The position numbers and the translations under genes are program-made. The notes beneath the pieces are model-generated. The model worked only from the letters and a program-made list of their open reading frames with translations. It was not told the DNA's origin and ran no database searches. DNA of 64,000 bases from an uncultured Campylobacter sp. (GTDB lineage: Bacteria > Campylobacterota > Campylobacteria > Campylobacterales > Campylobacteraceae): the NCBI GenBank assembly GCA_900539255.1, contig UQBJ01000005.1, positions 1-64,000 on the forward strand, in the 5' to 3' direction. Below are positions 16,987 through 24,665 of this stretch, one piece after another. The first letter of the stretch is position 1. Every line of letters begins with the position of its first letter.

Positions 16987-17174
16987 GTGGTAAAAAAGTT
17001 TATGGATTTTATTCTTTTGAAAATGATATTATTTTGGACCCCTTTATGGGAAGTGGCACGAGTGCCATTGCAACATTAGAGCTTAAACGAAAATTTGTAG
17101 GTTATGAGATTAGTGAAAAATATGTTGATTTGGCAAACAAAAGGATAAACGAAATTAAAAATAGTTTATTTTAA
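16983..17174 (+). pseudogene. C-terminal fragment of a DNA methyltransferase
   Basis: 63 residues, mostly the AdoMet-binding motif I and following helix of a beta-class N4/N6 methyltransferase: SFENDIILDPFMGSGTSAIA, then RKFVGYEISEKYVDLANKRI. In this class the catalytic motif (S/D)PP(Y/W) precedes motif I, so the catalytic half is absent. Only the end of the gene survives, entered by an ATGA overlap with the HNH gene. It cannot be an active methyltransferase alone. Confidence 0.8.
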
Positions 17175-17187
17175 AAGTCTAAAAATT

Positions 17188-17196
17188 TGCTATAAA
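17188..17196 (+). promoter_or_regulatory. Extended -10 promoter of trpS-serS
   Basis: TGcTATAAA lies 90 bases before the trpS ATG, just after the methyltransferase fragment. The leader behind it contains an inverted repeat (17240-17268). Confidence 0.5.
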
Positions 17197-17239
17197 TTTT
17201 ATACTTTTAACGAAAATTGAGGAATGATTAGGATTTGAA

Positions 17240-17268
17240 AAAAGTGTAATAAATTTAGAAACACTTTT
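17240..17268 (+). other. Inverted repeat in the trpS leader
   Basis: AAAAGTGT (17240-17247) pairs with ACACTTTT (17261-17268) over a 13-base loop, 18 bases before the trpS ATG and just before its ribosome site (AAAGGA). It might be a weak attenuator or terminator. There is no T-box-like sequence and no Trp-rich leader peptide. Confidence 0.3.
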
Positions 17269-17286
17269 AAATATAAAGGACTTAAA

Positions 17287-18240
17287 ATGAGGGTTTTAAC
17301 GGGACTGCAACCAAGCGGAGATTTACACATAGGCAACTATTTTGGTGCTATTGCTGCGATGATAGAGGCGCAAAACAAGCAGGATATGTTTATCTTTATC
17401 GCAAACTACCACGCGATGACTTCAAGCCCGCCAAATTTAAACGAAAACACCTTAAAAGCGGCGGCTGCCTTTTTAAGTCTTGGCATAAACCCCGAAAAAT
17501 GCACCTTTTGGCTACAAAGCGATGTCAAAGAAGTGCTAGAACTCTACTGGTTTTTATCGCAACTCACGCCTATGGGGCTTTTAGAGCGCGCTCACAGCTA
17601 CAAGGACAAGCTCGCAAAGGGCTTAAACGCCACGCACGGACTTTTCAGCTACCCTGTTTTAATGGCTGCTGATATTTTGCTTTTTAGCAGTGAGCTTGTG
17701 CCTGTGGGAAAGGACCAAGTGCAGCACCTTGAAATCGCGCGGGATTTAGCGGTGAAATTCAATGAAAAATTTGGCGAAACTTTCATCTTGCCCAAGGCGC
17801 AAGTAAGCGAGGAAGTGGCTGTTGTGGTAGGCACTGACGGGGCAAAGATGAGTAAATCCTACAAAAACACCATTGACATTTTTAGCAAGGCAAAGGACTT
17901 AAAGAAACAAATTTCTGCTATAATAACTTCAAGTGAGCCCTTGCAAGCCCCAAAAGAGTGGCGAGAGTGCAATGTCTATAAAATAGCGCGGCTTTTTTTG
18001 GACGAGGCTGGGCAAAAAGCCTTGCAAGCTCGTTATGAAAAGGGCGGAGAGGGACACGGGCATTTTAAGGCGTATTTGAACGAGCTTGTGGAGAATTTTT
18101 TTGCCCCAGCGCGTGAAAAATACGAAAATTTGCTTAAAAATCCAAAGCAGATTGAGGAAATTTTGGAATTTGGCGCAAAAAAGGCGAAAAAAATCGCAGG
18201 GGAAAAAATGCAAGAAATTTATGCGAAAATAGGACTTTAA
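17287..18240 (+). CDS. trpS: Tryptophanyl-tRNA synthetase
   Basis: Charges tRNA-Trp. 317 residues with TGLQPSGDLHIGNYFGAI (HIGH region) at the N-terminus and GAKMSKSYKNTI (KMSKS) near residue 190. The ATG follows AAAGGACTTAAA. serS begins ten bases after the stop, so the two synthetases are co-transcribed. The open reading frame is undisturbed by the remnant island upstream. Confidence 0.97.
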   Translation: MRVLTGLQPSGDLHIGNYFGAIAAMIEAQNKQDMFIFIANYHAMTSSPPNLNENTLKAAAAFLSLGINPEKCTFWLQSDVKEVLELYWFLSQLTPMGLLERAHSYKDKLAKGLNATHGLFSYPVLMAADILLFSSELVPVGKDQVQHLEIARDLAVKFNEKFGETFILPKAQVSEEVAVVVGTDGAKMSKSYKNTIDIFSKAKDLKKQISAIITSSEPLQAPKEWRECNVYKIARLFLDEAGQKALQARYEKGGEGHGHFKAYLNELVENFFAPAREKYENLLKNPKQIEEILEFGAKKAKKIAGEKMQEIYAKIGL

Positions 18241-18250
18241 AGGGTTAAAA

Positions 18251-19486
18251 ATGCTTGATTTGAAGCTTTTGGAAAAAGACTTTGACAGCGTTGCAGCGAA
18301 GTTAAAGGCAAAAAAGGTTGATGAAAATTTGCTTAAAAATTTGCAAATTTGCTTTGTAAATTTAAAAAAAGAACGCGCTAAACTTGAAGAAGCGCAAGCC
18401 TTTCAAAACAAGTTTTCAAAAGAGTTAGCAAGTGCGAGCGATAAAGAAAATTTAAAGGCAAAACTCAATGAAAACAAGGCAAAAATCAACGAGCTGAATT
18501 CAAGGGTAAATGAAATTCAAAACGAGCTTTTAGAGCTTGCTCACAGCGTGCCAAATATCCCCGATGAGTGCGTGCCTGTTGGAGATGATGAAAATGACAA
18601 TGTCGAGCTTAAAAAAGTAGGCGAGTTGCCAAAATTTGACTTTGCCGCAAAAGAGCATTTTGAGCTGGGCGAAAAGCTTGGCTGGCTTGACTTTGTGCGT
18701 GGCGTGAAAATCGCTGGAAGTCGCTTTTGCGTGCTTAAAAATGAGGGCGCGAGATTAAGCCGCGCTCTTGTAAATTATATGATAGATTTTAACGCTAGTC
18801 GGGGCTTTGAGCTGGTAAATGTGCCTTTTATCGTAAATTCTACCACTATGTTTGGCACAGGACAGCTGCCAAAATTCAAAGATGATGCCTATAAAATCGA
18901 GGGTGAGGACAGCTATCTCATCTCCACTTCTGAAATTCCTGTAACCAACCTTTACGCTGATGAAATTTTAGCAAGTGAGGATTTGCCTATCAAAATGACT
19001 TGTTATAGTGCTTGCTTTCGCAAAGAGGCTGGCTCTGCTGGGCGCGATACAAGGGGCATTATAAGGCAGCATCAGTTTGAAAAGGTCGAGCTTGTAAGCA
19101 TTACAAAGCCTGAGCAAAGTGAGAGTGTTTTTGATGAAATGTTAGCTTGTGCGAGCGATTTGCTGACAAGTTTGGGGCTAGCGCACCGACAAATGCTTTT
19201 ATGCACGGGAGATTTGGGCTTTTCAGCGGCTAAGACTATTGATTTAGAAGTGTGGCTAGCTGGGCAAAACAAATTTAGAGAGATAAGCTCCGTGTCAAAT
19301 TGCCGTGATTTTCAAGCAAGACGGGCTAAAATTCGCTTTAAAAACGAGCGGGGCAAAAATGAGCTTGTGCATACGCTTAATGGCTCGTCCCTAGCCGTAG
19401 GGCGCACGCTTGTAGCGATAATGGAAAATTATCAGCAAAAAGACGGCAGCATTTGCGTGCCTGACGCGCTTAGAAAGTATCTGTAA
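18251..19486 (+). CDS. serS: Seryl-tRNA synthetase
   Basis: Charges tRNA-Ser and the selenocysteine tRNA. 411 residues: an N-terminal antiparallel coiled-coil arm (about residues 25-100, rich in Lys/Glu/Asn) that grips the tRNA long arm, then the class II core with TSEIPVTNL, FRKEAGSAGRDTRGIIRQHQ (motif 2) and NGSSLAVGRTLVAIMEN (motif 3). It sits between trpS and the TPR gene, eight bases before the latter. Confidence 0.97.
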   Translation: MLDLKLLEKDFDSVAAKLKAKKVDENLLKNLQICFVNLKKERAKLEEAQAFQNKFSKELASASDKENLKAKLNENKAKINELNSRVNEIQNELLELAHSVPNIPDECVPVGDDENDNVELKKVGELPKFDFAAKEHFELGEKLGWLDFVRGVKIAGSRFCVLKNEGARLSRALVNYMIDFNASRGFELVNVPFIVNSTTMFGTGQLPKFKDDAYKIEGEDSYLISTSEIPVTNLYADEILASEDLPIKMTCYSACFRKEAGSAGRDTRGIIRQHQFEKVELVSITKPEQSESVFDEMLACASDLLTSLGLAHRQMLLCTGDLGFSAAKTIDLEVWLAGQNKFREISSVSNCRDFQARRAKIRFKNERGKNELVHTLNGSSLAVGRTLVAIMENYQQKDGSICVPDALRKYL

Positions 19487-19494
19487 GGACAAAG

Positions 19495-21774
19495 ATGGCA
19501 GAAGAGGTTGTTTTAGAAAAAACAAGCGAGCAAGACTCAGCAAGCGAAACTGCGCCCAAAAAGGACTGGAAAAAGGACGGCAGGCTTATCTTTGGCGCGG
19601 CACTTTTAGCGGGCGTGGTGTTTTTGCTGATTACAACCTTGCTTTTTGAGAGTTTAACGGGCATAACGCCTAAAAATGTCATCATACCCCAAGCCATACA
19701 AGTCGCCGAAGCGATGAGAGATGAAGAAAATTTCAAATTTGAGATGACAAAGATTGACGGAATGATACAAAAGGCAAACGCGCTTTATCTGCGTGGCGAA
19801 ATGGAACAAGCCTTGAAAATTTACGAGCAAATCGCCGTTTATAGCGAGTCCTTGTCAAATTATAATTTAGGCGTAGCCAAAATGAATCAGCACGATTACA
19901 AAGACGCCTTAGAAAGTTTTAAAAAGGCTATTGAAAGTGGCGAAAATCAAACGGTCGCTGCTATAAATGCCGCCGTTTGCTCGCTTTATCTTAACGACAA
20001 GGCTAAATTTGATTATTATGTGGATTTAGCTTATGTGTATTTGCCAAACGAAAGCCGCTCACAGCTTTTTAATTATTATTTGAGTTTGATTTATTATTAC
20101 AAGGGCTTTTACCCCGAAGCCTTGCAAATGTTGCAAAAAATCGACAACGAAATTTACACTGATAATGCTAAGTATTTAAGCGCAAAAATTTACGCTAAAA
20201 TGGGGCTAAATGAGCGGGCTTTGCAGAATTTACAAAGGCAAGGCAGCTATGAAAGTAGCCTTTCTATGGGGCTTTTGTATGCAAGAATGGGCGATTATCA
20301 AAAGGCTACAAAGGCACTTGAACGCTCGATGAAAATCGACAAAGAAAGAAACGCAAGCATTGCCGCTTTAAATTTAATCGACTTAAAAGTAGGCAACTAC
20401 CAAAGTATGCTTTACCGCACGAATTCATACTTTGGCGGGGAGGAAAATTTGATTTTGAACAGACATAAAATCAAAGTGCGCCTTAAAAAAGAGCTTTTAA
20501 ACATACAGCTTGCGCAAAAAAACTTTGCTAAGGACTTTATGGCGAGCAAAAAAGAACAAGCGAATTTGCTTTTTTATTTCGCGCCTTATCAGGTTTTTGA
20601 CACCAAACAAGCGGCAAACTACATAAACAAGGCAAATGTCAGCAACTACATACAAAAACAACAAAACAACATAGCCCTTTTAAACGCTAGCTCCACGCTT
20701 TCTTCTGTAAATGTCAAACTTTCAAAAATCATTTCAGGGGCTTTAAACCACAAGCTCAAAGAAGCCAACAAGGACTTTGAAAAGCTCTTAAAATCCTACA
20801 CCGAACACAGCATTTTGCACTTTGATTTGGCTTTAAGCTACGCCCAACTGCAAAAATTTGACTTAGCCTACAAGCACTTTTCAACTTCTTATCATTTGGA
20901 CTCTAAAAACTACGCTGCGGGTGCTTTTGCCGTGCTTGCGGGGAATTTAAGCGGAGCGGATACTCGGCGTTTGGTAAGTGAAATCAACGAAAATATCGGT
21001 TTAGAGACGAATTTTAATGGGCTGATTTATCAAAGTATCATTTCCTTTGCAAATGGCGATTATTTGGCGATGATGCCGTTTTTAGACAGCGAAGTGGCTG
21101 ATGATTCTTTTAATCTCATCGTTAAAATCATCGCCGCTAAAAACAACAATTTACACAACCAAAGCGACAACTTAATAGCAAGGCTCAAAGACCTGTTAAA
21201 TGATGATTTGCTGGCAAATATTTTGTATTTTAACGCCCGCAACTCAAATTTAAACATAAAAGAATACTCACAAAATGCGCAAATTTACTTTAAAGATATG
21301 AAAATCAACTACACAAATTTAGCAAACGGCGCAAATGTCGTGATGGACGATTATGTGGCTTTGATGCGAATTTGTGGCATTTTAAACCAAGAGCGCGACA
21401 AAATCAAACAAGTGCTAGCCGTGAGTCAAACAAGCGAAATAGGACTCATCACAATGCTTGCTTATATGAACATTTACGCAGGACTTTTTGAAGAAGCTTA
21501 TGGGCTTTATGACATTTTGATAAATGATTATAAGATAAAAGACTCACGCATTTACTTTCTCGCCGCCGTTTCAGCAGTGGGCGCAAACAACCCAAACACC
21601 GCCATAGCCTTGCTCGAACTTGCTAAGGTTGAAGACCCATTTAACCAAGAAGCCACGCTTGCGCTTGCGCTTTTATACCACGAAGTGCAAAACTACGAAC
21701 CAGCACTCTTTCAATACGGACGCGTGAGAAATTTCTTTCAAAGCGAATTTTTTACCTTTGACTTGCAGGGCTGA
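19495..21774 (+). CDS. TPR-repeat transmembrane protein
   Basis: 759 residues. A cytoplasmic acidic N-terminus is followed by one transmembrane helix (LIFGAALLAGVVFLLITTLL) and a large, presumably periplasmic, helical region with TPR-like units (for example ALYLRGEMEQALKIYEQIAV, YNLGVAKMNQHDYKDALESF). It corresponds to the Cj0390 type TPR membrane protein following serS in C. jejuni. The molecular role is unknown; TPR scaffolds bind partner proteins. Confidence 0.88.
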   Translation: MAEEVVLEKTSEQDSASETAPKKDWKKDGRLIFGAALLAGVVFLLITTLLFESLTGITPKNVIIPQAIQVAEAMRDEENFKFEMTKIDGMIQKANALYLRGEMEQALKIYEQIAVYSESLSNYNLGVAKMNQHDYKDALESFKKAIESGENQTVAAINAAVCSLYLNDKAKFDYYVDLAYVYLPNESRSQLFNYYLSLIYYYKGFYPEALQMLQKIDNEIYTDNAKYLSAKIYAKMGLNERALQNLQRQGSYESSLSMGLLYARMGDYQKATKALERSMKIDKERNASIAALNLIDLKVGNYQSMLYRTNSYFGGEENLILNRHKIKVRLKKELLNIQLAQKNFAKDFMASKKEQANLLFYFAPYQVFDTKQAANYINKANVSNYIQKQQNNIALLNASSTLSSVNVKLSKIISGALNHKLKEANKDFEKLLKSYTEHSILHFDLALSYAQLQKFDLAYKHFSTSYHLDSKNYAAGAFAVLAGNLSGADTRRLVSEINENIGLETNFNGLIYQSIISFANGDYLAMMPFLDSEVADDSFNLIVKIIAAKNNNLHNQSDNLIARLKDLLNDDLLANILYFNARNSNLNIKEYSQNAQIYFKDMKINYTNLANGANVVMDDYVALMRICGILNQERDKIKQVLAVSQTSEIGLITMLAYMNIYAGLFEEAYGLYDILINDYKIKDSRIYFLAAVSAVGANNPNTAIALLELAKVEDPFNQEATLALALLYHEVQNYEPALFQYGRVRNFFQSEFFTFDLQG

Positions 21775-21865
21775 AAATTCAAAGAAATTTAAGTTTTTTT
21801 ACTCAGGCTTAAAAAAATTTGCAAAAATTCAGTCTTAGGTTAGCTAAATAATAATTTTTATTGAT

Positions 21866-21871
21866 TATAAT
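21866..21871 (+). promoter_or_regulatory. -10 box of trxB
   Basis: A perfect TATAAT in TTGATTATAATGC, 50 bases before the trxB ATG and downstream of the TPR gene stop. No good -35. Confidence 0.55.
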
Positions 21872-21920
21872 GCAAAAAGCGAAATTTAAATGTGAATTTT
21901 ACACAAGAGAAAGGAAAGAA

Positions 21921-22859
21921 ATGTTAGATTTAGCTATCATCGGCGGCGGTCCAGCTGGGCTTGCCGCAGGACTTTACGCCACGCGCGGAGGACTTAAAAA
22001 TGTCGTTATGTTTGAGCGGGGAATGCCCGGCGGGCAAATCACATCAAGCTCTGAAATCGAAAACTACCCCGGAGTAGCGCAGGTGCTTGATGGAATGTCC
22101 TTTATGGCACCGTGGAACGAGCAGTGTATGCGCTTTGGCTTAAAACACGAAATGACAGGCGTTGAAAGGGTTAGCAAAAATGCTGATGGCTCTTTTAGCG
22201 TCTTTGTCGAGGGTGGCAAAGAGCAAAAAGCTAAATCCGTCATCGTTTGCACAGGCTCAGCCCCGCGCAAGGCTGGATTTAAAGGCGAAGATGAATTTTT
22301 TGGCAAAGGTGTCAGCACCTGCGCCACTTGCGATGGATTTTTCTACAAAAACAAAGAAGTAGCCGTGCTTGGAGGCGGCGACACAGCCATAGAAGAGGCG
22401 CTTTATCTTGCAAATATCTGCACCAAAGTGTATATAATCCACCGCAGAGACGAGTTTCGCGCCGCACCAACCACGCTTGAAAAGGCGCGCAAAAATGCTA
22501 AAATCGAATTCATCACAAGCGCGTTGATAGACGAGGCTTATGGCGATAGCAGCGGGCTTTTGGGCGTAAAAGTTGGGCTAAAAGACGGCTCAAAGCGGGA
22601 TTTAAAGGTGCCGGGGATTTTCGTCTTTGTGGGGCTTGATGTGCGAAATGAGGTTTTAAAGCAAGCAAATGGCGAATTTTTGTGCGCTATGGAGCAAAAC
22701 GGGCAAGTGAGCGTAAATCTCAAAATGCAAACAAATGTCGCTGGGCTTTTCGCGGCTGGGGATTTGCGCCAAGATGCGCCAAAGCAAGTAGTGTGCGCCG
22801 CTGCTGACGGAGCTGTCGCCGCACTTTCGGCTATAAGCTACATAGAGAGTTTGCACTAA
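21921..22859 (+). CDS. trxB: Thioredoxin reductase
   Basis: NADPH-dependent flavoenzyme that reduces thioredoxin. 312 residues with the FAD-binding GGGPAGLAAGLYATRGGL, the redox-active STCATCDGFF, the NADPH-binding GGGDTAIEEALYL followed by HRRDEFRA, and the closing FAAGDLRQDAPKQVVCAAADG. The ATG at 21921 follows AAGGAAAG and gives the normal N-terminus; the upstream in-frame ATG adds 20 unrelated residues. Confidence 0.96.
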   Translation: MLDLAIIGGGPAGLAAGLYATRGGLKNVVMFERGMPGGQITSSSEIENYPGVAQVLDGMSFMAPWNEQCMRFGLKHEMTGVERVSKNADGSFSVFVEGGKEQKAKSVIVCTGSAPRKAGFKGEDEFFGKGVSTCATCDGFFYKNKEVAVLGGGDTAIEEALYLANICTKVYIIHRRDEFRAAPTTLEKARKNAKIEFITSALIDEAYGDSSGLLGVKVGLKDGSKRDLKVPGIFVFVGLDVRNEVLKQANGEFLCAMEQNGQVSVNLKMQTNVAGLFAAGDLRQDAPKQVVCAAADGAVAALSAISYIESLH

Positions 22860-22868
22860 TCAAGCTTC

Positions 22869-22911
22869 AAAGCGCATTTTAAAGTGAAATTCAGCTTTTA
22901 AAATGTGCTTT
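22869..22911 (+). terminator. Strong stem after trxB
   Basis: AAAGCGCATTTTAAA (22869-22883) pairs with TTTAAAATGTGCTTT (22897-22911), a 15-bp stem with one G-U wobble and a 13-base loop, starting nine bases after the stop. The following bases are not T-rich, so it may stabilise the 3' end rather than terminate alone. Confidence 0.5.
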
Positions 22912-23082
22912 GTAAGCGTAATTATTATCATTGCAAGCAAGGCTTGTGCTTTGTGGGGCAAACTTTTGCAAAGCAAAGTTTTAAAAACTCTGCTATGCTT
23001 GTAAGGTTTGTTTGCAAAGGCAAGGCGTAAAAATAGCGTTTTTGAAAATGGGGCTAAATTTTTAAATTTAGTGTCAAAAATT

Positions 23083-23091
23083 TGCTATACT
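23083..23091 (+). promoter_or_regulatory. Extended -10 promoter of the P-loop-like gene
   Basis: TGcTATACT, 22 bases before the chosen ATG at 23113. It lies inside the longer open frame, which supports the later start. Confidence 0.55.
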
Positions 23092-23112
23092 ATCCTTTTT
23101 AAAAGGAAAAAA

Positions 23113-24174
23113 ATGCAAATTTTGGAATTTTTTTATGAAAATGCGCCCCAAAACAAGCCCACAACGAGCCGCAAAGTAAGGCTTGATAGCCAAAACACGC
23201 TCATCAAAGGCGCAAGGCATTCGGGCAAAAAATCGCTCATTTTGGATTATTTAAGCGGCTTTGAAAGGGACAAATATCTTTTTTTAGACTTTGAAGATGT
23301 AAGATTTAGCGAAAAATGCCTTGAAAATTTAGCAAAGTTTGTGCTAAACAAACAAGCCTCAGCGCAGGATTTAAAAATCATCGTTTTTTACGGAGTAAGC
23401 AAGGATTTTAGCTATGATTTTGCGCCCCTTTTAAAGCACGCTCAAATCATCGTTGCGAGTGAATTTAGCTCGCTTGAAATTCCAAATTTCAAAGAAATCA
23501 AACTTGATTTTTTAGACTTTGAAGAATTTGTAAGCCTGAGCAAAAAAAACGCGCCCATAAATTCGCAAGTAGGGGCGTTTTTGCAGGCGGGCAGAAGTTT
23601 TTGTGTGGATTTAAATGAGCATTTAAGGGCGCATTTTTGTGATTTAGAGCGTGAAATTTTAAGGCATATTGCTCTAAATTTGGGCGCAGAATTTAGCGCA
23701 AACGAGCTTTACGGACGGCTTAAACGCAAACAAAAAATCTCCAAAGACAGCCTTTACAAAGCCATAAGCGAGCTTGAAAACAAAGGCGTGGTGCATTTTT
23801 TGCCCTTTGCAAACAAAAGGCTTAAAAAGGCGTATTTTGGCGACTTTGCCCTTAAAAATGCCCTTTGTATTGACAAAAATTTCAAACAACTCTTTGCGAA
23901 TGTCGTTTTTACCGAGCTTTTCAAACTCAAAGATGAGCTAGTGTATAATAATTCTTTTGAATTTTATCTTTTAAACGCTAAAACCGCCTTTATCCCAAGC
24001 CCCACGCTTGACATAGCGCTCATAGAGCTTAAAGCTAAAAAACTGCTTTCAAAAGCCCTTGAAATAGGCATTTTTCACATAGTTTTCATCACGCTTTCAA
24101 CGCAACACCGCTTTTTTGAAAGCGGCGTAAAAGTGGAGGCTTTGCCCTTTGATGAGTGGGCTTTGGGGTTTTAA
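23113..24174 (+). CDS. AAA-like ATP-binding protein with degenerate P-loop
   Basis: 353 residues. The order of parts resembles the archaeal-type AAA/DUF4143 ATPases: a nucleotide-binding front (TLIKGARHSGKKSLILDYL, then KYLFLDFEDVRF), a winged-helix region (ANELYGRLKRKQKISKDSLY), and a C-terminal nuclease-like fold. The Walker A reads GARHSGKKS instead of GxxxxGK[ST], and the expected Walker B strand (KIIVFYGV) lacks the Asp. ATP hydrolysis is therefore doubtful. The ATG at 23113 follows AAAAGGAAAA; earlier starts add junk-like residues. It sits just before the Rrf2-flhA operon. Confidence 0.7.
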   Translation: MQILEFFYENAPQNKPTTSRKVRLDSQNTLIKGARHSGKKSLILDYLSGFERDKYLFLDFEDVRFSEKCLENLAKFVLNKQASAQDLKIIVFYGVSKDFSYDFAPLLKHAQIIVASEFSSLEIPNFKEIKLDFLDFEEFVSLSKKNAPINSQVGAFLQAGRSFCVDLNEHLRAHFCDLEREILRHIALNLGAEFSANELYGRLKRKQKISKDSLYKAISELENKGVVHFLPFANKRLKKAYFGDFALKNALCIDKNFKQLFANVVFTELFKLKDELVYNNSFEFYLLNAKTAFIPSPTLDIALIELKAKKLLSKALEIGIFHIVFITLSTQHRFFESGVKVEALPFDEWALGF

Positions 24175-24228
24175 AAGCATTTATGCGCTAAAAATTTCAA
24201 GCTATAAAGTAAAAATTTAAGAAAAAAC

Positions 24229-24237
24229 TGCTATAAT
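24229..24237 (+). promoter_or_regulatory. Extended -10 promoter of the Rrf2-flhA operon
   Basis: A perfect TGcTATAAT, 30 bases before the Rrf2 ATG. It reads as a sigma-70 rather than a sigma-54 or sigma-28 flagellar promoter. Confidence 0.7.
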
Positions 24238-24266
24238 AAAGCTCTATTTTACACCAAAGGAATTCT

Positions 24267-24665
24267 ATGCTTTTTACAAAGGCGAGCGAGTATGCACTAC
24301 TAGGGCTTATTTACATAGCGGATAAAGAAAATCCCCAAGATGTCGAGACTATGGCGGCTGAGCTTGAAATTTCACGCAGTTTTTTAGCTAAAATCCTGCA
24401 AGTTTTAGCCAAAGACGGGCTTTTAAAGTCCTACAAAGGCGCAAGGGGCGGCTTTGCGCTGGTGAAAACCCCCGACAAATACACTATCAAAGAGATTATC
24501 GATAGTGCGGAAAAGAGAGAAGTCAGCATTTTTGAATGCTCGCAAGGCATTTGTCCTAGCGACAAAGGCTCAAAATGCTATATCTTGCCTGTTTTAAAAG
24601 ACTTGCAGGTAAAAATGGACGAGCATTTAAGCTCCATAAGCCTAGCGGATATGATGAAAAGATAA
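24267..24665 (+). CDS. Rrf2-family transcriptional regulator
   Basis: 132 residues. An N-terminal winged helix (LFTKASEYALLGLIYIA, then SRSFLAKILQVLAKDGLLKSYKGARGGF) and a Cys cluster CSQGICPSDKGSKC (three Cys) match Rrf2 proteins such as IscR and NsrR, which bind a 2Fe-2S or 4Fe-4S cluster and sense redox state, iron-sulfur demand or nitric oxide. The stop overlaps the flhA start (TAATG), so regulator and flagellar export gate are made from one mRNA. Its targets cannot be read from sequence. The same pair exists in C. jejuni. Confidence 0.9.
   Translation: MLFTKASEYALLGLIYIADKENPQDVETMAAELEISRSFLAKILQVLAKDGLLKSYKGARGGFALVKTPDKYTIKEIIDSAEKREVSIFECSQGICPSDKGSKCYILPVLKDLQVKMDEHLSSISLADMMKR

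Noticed and set aside
17240..17268. trpS leader hairpin as a T-box or Trp attenuator
   Set aside because: No T-box core words, no Trp-codon leader peptide; kept only as an inverted repeat.
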